DNA from: Desulfurococcales archaeon ex4484_217_1
GTDB taxonomy: Archaea > Thermoproteota > Thermoprotei_A > EX4484-217-1
DNA length: 10,412 bases
Assembly: GCA_002254745.1 (NCBI GenBank)
Contig: NJED01000040.1
Location: forward strand, 1-10,412
Direction of reading: 5' to 3'
Part shown: positions 1-6,605 of the stretch, in pieces
How the letters are laid out: every line of letters begins with the position of its first letter
Position numbering within the stretch: the stretch's first letter is position 1
Notes under the pieces: generated by a model
The model's database searches: none
What the model saw: only the letters and a program-made list of their open reading frames with translations
What the model was told of the DNA's origin: nothing
Position numbers and translations under genes: made by a program

Positions 1-564
1 TTTGAGGATGCCGAGAAGTAGGCCTAGTAGCGCTGATATAATCAGTGAAAATAGAGGATGCACTTTGAATACAGACACTGAAATCACTACGAACATTACT
101 ATAAACAATATTGACATTATTTGAGGTGTTTTAGGTAGTGAAGTACATGTTCCTTTCACAGTTGAAAATAGTGCTAAAAGTATTAACCCTATTACAGCAG
201 CTTTTAAACCGTTCAGTAATGCTTGAACAAGCCTATTAGTAGTGTAGGCGGCAAGCGCGTAGGCGATTAGCGAAACTATTGTAAACGGCGGTAACACGAC
301 AGCGGAAGTAGCTATGAATGCTCCTAAGGGTCCTGCAAGCTTAAAGCCAACATACGTAGCAGCATTAACGGCAACAGGGCCCGGAGTAGAGCCAGCTATG
401 GCAACTAAGTTTAAATATTCTGATTTAGAGAGCCACTTAGCCTCTTCAACAACTTCTCTTTCAATTATAGGTAATATAGCCCAGCCACCGCCAAAGCCAA
501 CAATCCCAACTTTAAGGAATCTAATAAATAGTTCTAAGAGTAGCCAAATCTTCACCTCTACCAC
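1..564 (-). CDS. chrA: Chromate transporter (ChrA/CHR family), C-terminus cut by the window edge
   Basis: Integral membrane protein of the CHR family, whose members export chromate or related anions; the true substrate here is not known. The visible 188 codons stay open to base 1, so the 3' end is missing. The family signature is clear: FLKVGIVGFGGGWAILP at residues 16-32, a V-V-E-x-x-x-W element around residues 38-44, and STPGPVAVNAATYVG at about 59-73, followed by hydrophobic segments. Whether this is a one-domain (about 180-200 residue) or two-domain (about 400) member cannot be told. No ATG is available: an in-frame TAA at 571-573 leaves GTG at 562-564, or GTG at 553-555, which has a GGTGG motif just ahead. 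An A/T-rich TATA-like stretch about 29 bases upstream of 564 favours the first start and a leaderless transcript. Confidence 0.85.
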   Translation of the reverse strand, partial: MVEVKIWLLLELFIRFLKVGIVGFGGGWAILPIIEREVVEEAKWLSKSEYLNLVAIAGSTPGPVAVNAATYVGFKLAGPLGAFIATSAVVLPPFTIVSLIAYALAAYTTNRLVQALLNGLKAAVIGLILLALFSTVKGTCTSLPKTPQIMSILFIVMFVVISVSVFKVHPLFSLIISALLGLLLGILK

Positions 565-588
565 CGTCGATTAAATACCTTGAAGTTT

Positions 589-598
589 TAGTATTTTT
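589..598 (-). promoter_or_regulatory. Putative TATA box for the chromate transporter gene
   Basis: On the minus strand this reads AAAAATACTA, centred about 29 bases upstream of the GTG at 564. That is the usual archaeal distance between TATA box and transcription start, so transcription would begin at or next to the start codon. Only spacing and composition support it. Confidence 0.35.
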
Positions 599-777
599 AC
601 ATTCTCCGCATAGCTTAACCTTCTAACGTAATATGAACAGACCTGTTTTCCATAACATACAGTTTCCGCTAATCCGCCATGTAGAATGCTTCTACTTCCA
701 CTACTTGGTTTAATAATGTTCTTAGCTGTATGTGAATCCAAAGCTTTTTCAGAATTATTGTATCAGAAGTCTTTGAA

Positions 778-1209
778 CTATCTAACTATCAGTATAGACT
801 TATTTGTGCAATGTCTTACTAGAAAATCTGATACGCTGCCAACTATGAATTTACTAATAGTTCCTAGCCCCCTAGAACCTACAACTACTAAATCTACTCC
901 ATACTTATTTGCTGCTTCACATAGTTGTGGACCAGGTTTTCCTTTTAATAGAAGAAGTTTAGCCTTAACACCTTCCTTTTCAGCTTTGAAAAGAGCTCTT
1001 GCTAGCAACCTATCAGCATATTCTTTAAAAGCTCTCTCAATAAGTTCTTCCTGCGTTCTAACTATAGTCAATACTGGGGGTTTCTCAATAACGTGCGCTA
1101 TTAGAAGCTCTGCACCCGTTTTCTTACATAATTCTATAGCTACTTTAAGAGCTCTCTCAGACACTTCAGAACCATCTATTCCTACAAGAACCCTACTTAT
1201 GTGCGTCAT
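778..1209 (-). CDS. Universal stress protein, UspA family
   Basis: Single-domain universal stress protein of about 143 residues, the normal family length, with a cytoplasmic nucleotide-binding Rossmann-like fold. The N-terminal strand ISRVLVGIDGSEVSERAL carries the conserved acidic residue of the ATP-binding site. Near the C-terminus GSRGLGTISKFIVGSVS matches the G-2x-G-9x-G-S/T signature of ATP-binding Usp proteins, and the chain ends in the usual hydrophobic strand SILIVR. Two ATGs compete at the start, 1213-1215 and 1207-1209. The AAGGAGA ribosome site lies only 1 base from the first but 7 bases from the second, so I chose the second (MTHISRVLVG). It is transcribed toward the chromate transporter with about 213 bases between them. 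Usp proteins are often stress-induced; the precise role cannot be assigned. Confidence 0.9.
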   Translation of the reverse strand: MTHISRVLVGIDGSEVSERALKVAIELCKKTGAELLIAHVIEKPPVLTIVRTQEELIERAFKEYADRLLARALFKAEKEGVKAKLLLLKGKPGPQLCEAANKYGVDLVVVGSRGLGTISKFIVGSVSDFLVRHCTNKSILIVR

Positions 1210-1342
1210 GTCCATTCTCCTTAATTCTCTATCATTGTTTTAGGTAATAATGGTTTTGTAAAGTACTTTCTAGCCGTGTATATTGGTATTAACAGAATAT
1301 TGAAACAAACACGTACATTTATCTGCGGGCTCCAAGATTAGA

Positions 1343-1350
1343 TTTATATA
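1343..1350 (+). promoter_or_regulatory. Putative TATA box for the phosphoribosyltransferase gene
   Basis: TTTATATA lies about 40 bases upstream of the TTG start at 1383. A transcription start 25-28 bases downstream would fall near 1370-1376, just at the GGGAG ribosome site at 1373-1377, giving a very short leader. Confidence 0.5.
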
Positions 1351-1382
1351 TTTGGTTAAATAATGTGATTTAGGGAGATATT

Positions 1383-2051
1383 TTGGTTAAAGTAAAAACC
1401 AAATTAGTTACTTGGGATGAAATAGTTTCTTGGTCTAGAGAGCTTGCTAAGAAAATTAAGGAATCAAGGTATAAACCGAGTATAGTAATTGCCGTTGCCC
1501 GTGGAGGCTACGTTCCAGCAAGGCTTCTTTGCGACTTTTTAAGTGTTGAAAACCTTGTTTCAATCCAAAGCCAGCACTGGACAGAAGCAGCGAAAATGGC
1601 TGAGAAGGCAATAATAAAATTTGAATATAAATTAGACCTTAAGGGGATGAAGGCACTACTCGTAGATGATATTGTTGATACAGGAGAATCTTTACTTTTA
1701 GCTAAAGAGTTTATTGAGAGTGAATGGAAACCAAGCGAGCTAAGAATAGCAGCGCTCCAGTGGATATCTCCTGTGGCAAAGTTTAAACCGGACTACTATG
1801 TTATTGAGGTAAAGGAGTGGACATGGTTTCAGTATCCATGGACTAGACTAGAAGACGTTACCCAGTTCTTACGTAGAATGCTAGGTGAAGAAGGGAAAAC
1901 TAAGAAGGAGTGGACATATGATGAAATAGTTGAGAAGTTTAAAGAATGGTACGGTATTGATGTTGGTGAAGCATACTACAAGGATGCTCTTGAAAGCCTT
2001 ATTGAAGAAGGATTTCTTAAGAAAGTAAATGATAAATTCGTTTTACCTTAG
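1383..2051 (+). CDS. Purine phosphoribosyltransferase, crenarchaeal type (adenine or 6-oxopurine)
   Basis: Type I phosphoribosyltransferase of 222 residues that joins a free purine base to PRPP to make the nucleotide. The PRPP-binding loop ALLVDDIVDTGES is at about residues 91-103, and VAVARGGYVPARLL (about 38-51) is the upstream loop typical of this fold. The last 45-50 residues (from about KEWTYDEIVEKF) look like a small helical or winged-helix extension beyond the core. The start is TTG, supported by GGAG five bases upstream and a TATA box. The methylthioadenosine phosphorylase gene follows 69 bases later. From memory, Sulfolobus has the same neighbours, and its enzyme was shown to use adenine although its structure resembles 6-oxopurine enzymes. 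Adenine released by the phosphorylase is therefore the likely substrate here (inference). Confidence 0.85.
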   Translation: MVKVKTKLVTWDEIVSWSRELAKKIKESRYKPSIVIAVARGGYVPARLLCDFLSVENLVSIQSQHWTEAAKMAEKAIIKFEYKLDLKGMKALLVDDIVDTGESLLLAKEFIESEWKPSELRIAALQWISPVAKFKPDYYVIEVKEWTWFQYPWTRLEDVTQFLRRMLGEEGKTKKEWTYDEIVEKFKEWYGIDVGEAYYKDALESLIEEGFLKKVNDKFVLP

Positions 2052-2065
2052 ACTGCTAGCTATAC

Positions 2066-2075
2066 TTTTTATATT
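2066..2075 (+). promoter_or_regulatory. Putative TATA box for methylthioadenosine phosphorylase
   Basis: TTTTTATATT lies about 50 bases before the ATG at 2121, which would put transcription start near 2096-2100 and leave room for the AAAGGTG ribosome site at 2107-2113. The T-rich tract may also help end the upstream transcript. Confidence 0.4.
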
Positions 2076-2120
2076 CTTAAACTACTATCTTAGCTTTAGG
2101 GTTTAGAAAGGTGTGTTATT

Positions 2121-2927
2121 ATGTTGGTCCCAATTAAACAAAAAGCAGAAATAGGTATCATTGGGGGCTCTGGACTATATGATGTGGAAGCATTTAAGAA
2201 AATTGGGGAAGTAAAAGTATATACCCCCTATGGACCACCATCAGACAGCATCGTTATTGGAGAATACTCTGGGAGAAGAATAGCCTTCCTACCTAGGCAT
2301 GGAAGAGGACATAAGATACCTCCTCATAGGATAAATTATAGAGCAAACATATGGGCTTTAAAATCGCTTGGTGTAGATAAGATCATAGCTGTTTCAGCGG
2401 TGGGAAGTTTAAGAGAGGATTATAGACCGGGAGACTTCGTTATACCTGATCAATTCATAGACTTTACTAAGGGAAGAGAATACACATTCTTCGAAGGCAG
2501 TGTTGTAGGCCACTTCTCAATGGCGGATCCCTTCTGCGAACCACTTAGAGAGATTATAATAAGGACTGCTAAAGAACTTAACATAAGAGTTCATAGTAAA
2601 GGAACATATGTTTGTATTGAAGGTCCAAGATTCTCAACAAGAGCGGAATCGAGACTGTTTAAGGAAGTATTTAGAGCAGACATTATAGGCATGACTCTTG
2701 TTCCAGAAGTTATTTTAGCAAGAGAGGCAGGGATATGTTATGCAACAATAGCCATGGTTACAGACTATGATGTTTGGGCTGAAAAACCAGTAACAGCTTC
2801 TGAAGTAGCCAAGGTTATGGCTGAAAATGTTGAGAAAGCAAAGAAGCTAATACTCGCATTAATACCTAGAATACCTAAAGAACCGCTGATGAAATATGAT
2901 GAAATGCTTAGGGAGGCACTTTTATAG
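2121..2927 (+). CDS. mtnP: S-methyl-5'-thioadenosine phosphorylase
   Basis: Purine nucleoside phosphorylase family 2 enzyme (268 residues, full length) that splits 5'-methylthioadenosine with phosphate into adenine and 5-methylthioribose-1-phosphate, recycling a by-product of polyamine synthesis. Visible motifs in order: [11 protein letters not shown] near residues 12-22 (phosphate loop), [21 protein letters not shown] (about 58-78; phosphate and ribose contacts), [24 protein letters not shown], then [16 protein letters not shown] and [19 protein letters not shown], and TDYDVWAE near the C-terminus for base recognition. The ATG has AAAGGTG seven bases upstream. With the preceding phosphoribosyltransferase it would form a short salvage route from methylthioadenosine to a purine nucleotide. 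The next gene starts 3 bases after the stop. Confidence 0.95.
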   Translation: MLVPIKQKAEIGIIGGSGLYDVEAFKKIGEVKVYTPYGPPSDSIVIGEYSGRRIAFLPRHGRGHKIPPHRINYRANIWALKSLGVDKIIAVSAVGSLREDYRPGDFVIPDQFIDFTKGREYTFFEGSVVGHFSMADPFCEPLREIIIRTAKELNIRVHSKGTYVCIEGPRFSTRAESRLFKEVFRADIIGMTLVPEVILAREAGICYATIAMVTDYDVWAEKPVTASEVAKVMAENVEKAKKLILALIPRIPKEPLMKYDEMLREALL

Positions 2928-2930
2928 ACC

Positions 2931-3881
2931 ATGAAGTATGACATTGTTGAAGAAATAAAAAGAGAAGTAGTTGAAGTAGAGAGAAAATTGAAAGAAGCAA
3001 TAACTATTAAAGAAGCAGATAAAGTAAAAGATATCATATCTAAAAATAACTTAATAATTACCTACTCATATTTAAGAAAAATACCATCATCAATACTCTA
3101 CTGGACATTAACCGCACTAAACGTAGAGAAACACCATCCTACTCTCTTAGATTTAACTTCATTTTTAACACATATTGCACCCTATAGAAGAAATTATAAC
3201 TTATTAGCGATAACCAGTAATCCTAGCAGCTTAAAAAGACTATATGACGTCTACAAACTCCTAAATGTTAACATGGTGGTTCTATCGGAAAGCATTCCTA
3301 AGGGAGTAAAATACCCTAACGTTGTTAGATTAAATTTTGGTAACACTTTATTCGAAAACAACTTAGGATACTCAATGTTTCTTACATCTTTAGCTATAGA
3401 AATACTACCAGAGAATGTAGTAACTAAAAGATCTTCTAGGCTATATAGTGAAGTAAAGGATATGGCTAGTATTATCTATAGCTTATTTGATAAGTATAAA
3501 AACATTATAGACAAAGTCATTGCCAAGGTTTCTAACGGTGAGCATATAGCATTCATCACACCTGGCTACCTCAAGGACATAATTGATGCTTACCTCTACT
3601 TAATACCCTACAATTTTAAAAGTAAACTTCATAGCTATGGTTTAAGCGCGATATTTGAAGAATGTCCGCAGCCATATACTAAGTTAACTTATGTTATTTG
3701 TAGAACAGGCGTTGAAGAATTATCTTATAGATATCTTAGATTTACATGTAATGTTGAAAACGTATTGGATTTAAACATTAATGTAGACCCTATTTCTGCA
3801 CCAATATACTTGCTCTTGCTTATGGAATACGTTCTTAGATATTTAGGTACAATAGGTCAAAATAGCCATAATTATGGCTAA
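2931..3881 (+). CDS. Degenerate double-SIS-domain protein (phosphosugar isomerase-like), function unknown
   Basis: 316-residue soluble protein starting three bases after the phosphorylase stop, so probably co-transcribed. After a charged helix (residues 5-25) it resembles the GlmS-isomerase-type double SIS fold. Residues about 38-65 (NNLIITYSYLRKIPSSILYWTL) sit where SIS proteins have their first glycine/serine-rich loop; a strand LLAITSNPSSLKRLYD (about 91-106) and NMVVLSES follow. A second such half begins near HIAFITPGYLKDIIDAYLY, and DPISAPIYLLLLMEYVLRYLG at the C-terminus matches the last SIS helix. The usual G-x-G-x-S sugar-phosphate loop is not evident, so catalysis is doubtful. The only ribosome site, GGGAGG, is 14 bases away, inside the upstream gene. 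The 3' end overlaps the opposing transferase gene by 39 bases. Fold assignment is inference. Confidence 0.65.
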   Translation: MKYDIVEEIKREVVEVERKLKEAITIKEADKVKDIISKNNLIITYSYLRKIPSSILYWTLTALNVEKHHPTLLDLTSFLTHIAPYRRNYNLLAITSNPSSLKRLYDVYKLLNVNMVVLSESIPKGVKYPNVVRLNFGNTLFENNLGYSMFLTSLAIEILPENVVTKRSSRLYSEVKDMASIIYSLFDKYKNIIDKVIAKVSNGEHIAFITPGYLKDIIDAYLYLIPYNFKSKLHSYGLSAIFEECPQPYTKLTYVICRTGVEELSYRYLRFTCNVENVLDLNINVDPISAPIYLLLLMEYVLRYLGTIGQNSHNYG

Positions 3882-4856
3882 GACACATGAAAATAAAGAT
3901 AATACCATGTAAGATTTTATGAGCTCCTTTTCCGTTAAAGGTGATTTAAGGGTAAATAAGTGGGCTAAAGTCATGGGAGCCTCTTTAGTAGTATTTGCAT
4001 AAATTAAGCCATTATCTTTAACTATGGTTGGCCTTACTATTTCACGTCTCTCCTTTAACCCCTTAATTGAAGTTACTATGTTAAACCCATTCATAATCAA
4101 TGGCATCATAGCCGTCATAGCTACTATTTCGAGCCTACCTATTATAGCTAAAGCTCCAAAGTATGCACCGACAAATAAGCTGCCTACGTCTCCATTAAAT
4201 ACTTTAGCAGGGTACTTATTGTACCGGAAATATCCTAGCAGTGCAGCTAACATCACTGCTGAAGCGTATATTGCAAATAAGTCTAAATCTCTACTTATCG
4301 ATTTAATTATTGAAGATGCAAGTAAGGCTGTAAAACAGAATATCATAGAAGACGGCATGACACCATTAAAAACATCCACCATATTCGTAGCATTCGAAGT
4401 TACAGCTATAGCGAACGGCATTATTGCTAAATAAACTAGGGTTAACCTTGTAGTACCTATAAATGGCAGCATAGGTTTAGGAACGTATACTTTAAGGAAA
4501 ATTATGGGAACTACAGCTAGGAAAGTTAGCAAAGTTTTAGTTATAGCATCTAATTTCCTTAAATCATCAAGCAAGCCCACTATCCCTGCAAATGAAGAAG
4601 TAAGTATTAAAGCCAATATTTTAGGCCATAAGCTAGTATTCAAAAGTACCGCTAAAAATGAGCAGGGAATTATAGTTATCATTATTGCTAACCCGCATGC
4701 TTCCGGTATTTTTGGCTTTTGAGGTTTATGGACATCTATACCTACAATACCCCTTTTCTCCATAAACACTGCTACATGCCGTGTAATAACACTACTCAGT
4801 ATAAAAGATAACAGAGGTATTGCTATTGTTAGCAATATTGTTTGAAAAATGTTCAT
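3843..4856 (-). CDS. UDP-GlcNAc:polyprenyl-phosphate GlcNAc-1-phosphate transferase family (MraY/DPAGT1/AglH-like)
   Basis: Polytopic membrane glycosyltransferase of family GT4, 337 residues with roughly ten hydrophobic segments. Members move a sugar-1-phosphate, usually GlcNAc-1-P, from a UDP sugar onto a polyprenyl or dolichyl phosphate, the first step of lipid-linked glycan assembly for protein N-glycosylation. Motifs: DVHKP at 41-45, GIVGLLDDLRKLD at 91-103 (acidic pair of the active site), NATNMVDVFNG at 155-165, and FNGDVGSLF at 220-228. A cytosolic tail RPTIVKDNG...MTLAHLF near 275-301 replaces the bacterial histidine-rich loop, as in archaeal members. ATG is supported by GGAG seven bases upstream. 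The last 39 bases overlap the convergent SIS-like gene. The sugar specificity cannot be read from the sequence. Confidence 0.88.
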   Translation of the reverse strand: MNIFQTILLTIAIPLLSFILSSVITRHVAVFMEKRGIVGIDVHKPQKPKIPEACGLAIMITIIPCSFLAVLLNTSLWPKILALILTSSFAGIVGLLDDLRKLDAITKTLLTFLAVVPIIFLKVYVPKPMLPFIGTTRLTLVYLAIMPFAIAVTSNATNMVDVFNGVMPSSMIFCFTALLASSIIKSISRDLDLFAIYASAVMLAALLGYFRYNKYPAKVFNGDVGSLFVGAYFGALAIIGRLEIVAMTAMMPLIMNGFNIVTSIKGLKERREIVRPTIVKDNGLIYANTTKEAPMTLAHLFTLKSPLTEKELIKSYMVLSLFSCVLAIIMAILTYCT

Positions 4857-5070
4857 TCCTCGTCTCCGTGCACTACTTGCGGAGAATAGTTTTAGCCTTT
4901 AAAGTAGTTAAATCTATCTTGCAAAGTTTAAAGAGCAAAGTAGGGCTCTTAGCTACTTCAATTCTACATTAACCCAACAATAATGCGTTTTCCTATGAGA
5001 GCAACATTAGTAGCGTAGAAAAATAAAAGAATCTGATCTTGGTGTTTTCACAATAAACCCCATAGAGTCC

Positions 5071-5661
5071 ATGATTATTGCTAGAGACAAGTTCTATAGC
5101 TTATTTAAGCTAAAAGAAAACAACATCCCCATACCTTCAACAATAGTTACTGAAGACGTTCTCTTAGCCATGGAGAAGGTTAAAGAATGGAAAGAGGTAG
5201 TCTTAAAACCTCTAATGGGCTCCCTAGGTTACGGTTCTATTAAAACTAACGAAGCAGACATAGCTTACAATATAGGCAAAGCTTTTCTCTCAATAAATCA
5301 ACCACTATACATTCAAGAATATATTAGAAAACCCCAACGCGACATACGTGTCTTTGTCGTAGGCGATAAAGTTTTAGGATCCGTTTATAGAATATCCTAT
5401 ACTTCATGGAAAACCAATGTTGCGCAGGGGGCTAAAGTTGTTAAAGCACCCAAAATACCTGAAGTTGAAGAGTATGCTCTGGAAGCTGCTAAGGCTTTAA
5501 ACCTATACTATGCTGGCGTGGATATAGCTGAAACTCCTGAAAACGGATATGTGGTGTTTGAAGTTAATGCTGCTCCTCTTTGGAGAGGGTTTCAAAAAGC
5601 TACTGGGAAAAATCCTGCAGATGAAATAGCTAAGTTCGTAATTGAGCATATTAAGAGGTAA
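5071..5661 (+). CDS. RimK/MptN-like ATP-grasp ligase, N-terminal domain missing (probable pseudogene)
   Basis: ATP-grasp ligase of the RimK/LysX/MptN group, which link amino acids such as glutamate to a carboxylate with ATP. The catalytic half is intact: VVLKPLMGSLGYGS (ATP-binding lysine and glycine loop), YIQEYIRKPQRDIRVFVVGDKVLG, SWKTNVAQGAKVV, AGVDIAE, and the metal ligands FEVNAAPLWRG near the end. Family members carry about 90-100 more residues ahead of this. Here the ATG falls inside the conserved DLGVFTINPIESMIIARDKF block: the same frame is open back to 5017 and encodes the block's first half, but TAG at 5011-5013 closes it, and no ATG, GTG, TTG or ribosome site precedes 5071. A further piece (NISSVEK) lies one frame away just upstream, joinable by a -1 shift at 5023. 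The GlcNAc-1-P transferase start at 4856 leaves too little room for a full N-domain, so the gene is truncated or decayed. Confidence 0.75.
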   Translation: MIIARDKFYSLFKLKENNIPIPSTIVTEDVLLAMEKVKEWKEVVLKPLMGSLGYGSIKTNEADIAYNIGKAFLSINQPLYIQEYIRKPQRDIRVFVVGDKVLGSVYRISYTSWKTNVAQGAKVVKAPKIPEVEEYALEAAKALNLYYAGVDIAETPENGYVVFEVNAAPLWRGFQKATGKNPADEIAKFVIEHIKR

Positions 5662-5693
5662 GACTTAATATCTTCTATTTAACCAACATTAAC

Positions 5694-5746
5694 TAGATGA
5701 AGAGTAGCAAACCATCTGAAAACGTGATGAAGAGCTCTCAAACTGA
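5694..5746 (+). ncRNA. Candidate C/D box sRNA (2'-O-methylation guide)
   Basis: The gap between two convergent genes holds the full architecture of an archaeal C/D sRNA. There is a C-like box TAGATGA (5694-5700; consensus RUGAUGA, so imperfect), a 15-base guide, D' box CTGA (5716-5719), a 4-base spacer, a perfect C' box GTGATGA (5724-5730), a 12-base guide (5731-5742), and D box CTGA (5743-5746). The spacings fit the family, in which the target base paired five positions upstream of each D box is methylated. The D guide would pair with UUUGAGAGCUCU (methylated A at position 5) and the D' guide with AUGGUUUGCUAC (methylated U at position 5). TATA-like stretches at 5664-5682 lie upstream. No target was searched for. 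Confidence 0.55.
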
Positions 5747-5752
5747 TAAATT

Positions 5753-6202
5753 CTAGACTCTCACCGCTCTTTCCTCTTTAACAACATTTAACACGTATAG
5801 TACATAGACCTCCCTTACACCATTTACTCTACGTACTCTATTCACTATCTCACCTAATTTCACCCTGTTCTCAGCTAATATTCTTAGAAGCACTTGATAC
5901 TCGCCCGTCACATCATATATCTCATATATGTTATCAATGTTAGATAGAACTTTAAGAACTCTTTGATGCTGTCTTGGACTGGTCTTTACTAAGACATAAG
6001 CTAAGCTGTTTTTGCCTAAAGCCCTATAATCTATGATTGCCGAAAAACCCTTTAAAATACCTGCTTCTCTAAGTTTCTTTATCCTAAGATATATTGTACT
6101 TTCACTCACATGAAGAGCTTGTGCAAGTCTTGAAAACGGTATTCTACCGTCGGTTTGAAGAATGGCTATTATTTTCTTATCAAGATCATCGAGCTCTACC
6201 AT
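5753..6202 (-). CDS. Lrp/AsnC family transcriptional regulator
   Basis: Cytoplasmic DNA-binding regulator of 149 residues, the usual length. The N-terminal helix-turn-helix spans about residues 4-60 (LDKKIIAILQTDGRIPFSRLAQALHVSESTIYLRIKKLREAGILKG, split between helix 1 and the recognition helix at STIYLRIKKL). The C-terminal RAM ligand-binding and oligomerisation domain follows (about 62-142), including AYVLVKTSP, a YDVTGEYQVLLRI core where RAM domains bind small molecules, and VREVYVLYVL. ATG is preceded by GGGAGG about 10 bases away. It is transcribed divergently from the 6267 gene over a 64-base shared promoter region, so it may regulate itself and that cluster; this is inference from position. 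The ligand is unknown; amino acids are typical. Confidence 0.93.
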   Translation of the reverse strand: MVELDDLDKKIIAILQTDGRIPFSRLAQALHVSESTIYLRIKKLREAGILKGFSAIIDYRALGKNSLAYVLVKTSPRQHQRVLKVLSNIDNIYEIYDVTGEYQVLLRILAENRVKLGEIVNRVRRVNGVREVYVLYVLNVVKEERAVRV

Positions 6203-6230
6203 AATGCTTAAGCCTCCCGAGATAGTAATG

Positions 6231-6254
6231 TTAAGATATAGTAATTAATATTTT
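6231..6254. promoter_or_regulatory. Divergent promoter region between the Lrp gene and the 6267 cluster
   Basis: The 64 bases between the two divergent starts contain overlapping TATA-like runs. AAGATATAG near 6233-6241 is about 27 bases ahead of the + start at 6267. AATATTAATTAC, read on the minus strand at 6241-6252, is placed to start transcription near 6221, just before the Lrp ribosome site. A regulator bound here could act on both directions. Confidence 0.4.
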
Positions 6255-6266
6255 GAGGACGGAGAA

Positions 6267-6566
6267 ATGGCAGCGAGCACTCTTGAAAGAGAAATAACTA
6301 TTCTTGAAATTTCACTTTATCACATGCTGAAGGCTTTTTTCTCAGATAGTTTAGAAGATTTTGCTTTCTCAATAAAGCTGCTGTTTGAACTAGAACCGTT
6401 CAAAGATAGGAGAATAAGGAATGAGCTTCTTAAAGTACTTGTACGCTACGCTAAAAAGAAAGGCTACACTGTTGATGACGTTCTGGAAATAGAAGATAAA
6501 GTAGGTTTATTCATAGAGCCAGAAATTTTCACTAAAGTTTACGGTAGCAAAACTATACTTGCTTAA
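6267..6566 (+). CDS. Small helical protein of unknown function
   Basis: 99-residue protein I do not recognise. It has no cysteines, no signal peptide and no membrane segment. It is predicted from composition to be mostly alpha-helical, with amphipathic stretches TLEREITILEISLYHMLKAFF and DFAFSIKLLFELE, a basic region (DRRIRNELLKVLVRYAKKKGYTVDDVLEIED), and a hydrophobic/acidic end. ATG is supported by GAGG eight bases upstream (6255-6258), with GGAG also at 6261-6264. It is the first gene after the divergent promoter and lies 39 bases ahead of TldD on the same strand, so it probably heads that transcript. Codon use resembles the neighbours, and the length of open frame with a good ribosome site argues for a real gene. 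Confidence 0.7.
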   Translation: MAASTLEREITILEISLYHMLKAFFSDSLEDFAFSIKLLFELEPFKDRRIRNELLKVLVRYAKKKGYTVDDVLEIEDKVGLFIEPEIFTKVYGSKTILA

Positions 6567-6605
6567 ACTTAATTACCACCTCTCAGAACCTCTAAGCTGG
6601 GAAAT

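Noticed and set aside
571..741. Minus-strand open stretch of about 56 codons (TTG start) between the chromate transporter and UspA genes
   Set aside because: Contains GLAETVCYGKQVC and looks mildly protein-like, but has no ATG, no ribosome site and no recognisable family; 63 open codons can arise by chance here.
686..1243. Long plus-strand frame opposite the UspA gene
   Set aside because: It is the antisense shadow of a clear UspA protein with family motifs.
2888..2906. GATGA repeats at the end of the methylthioadenosine phosphorylase gene as C boxes
   Set aside because: They lie in conserved coding sequence, and no correctly spaced CTGA D boxes follow.
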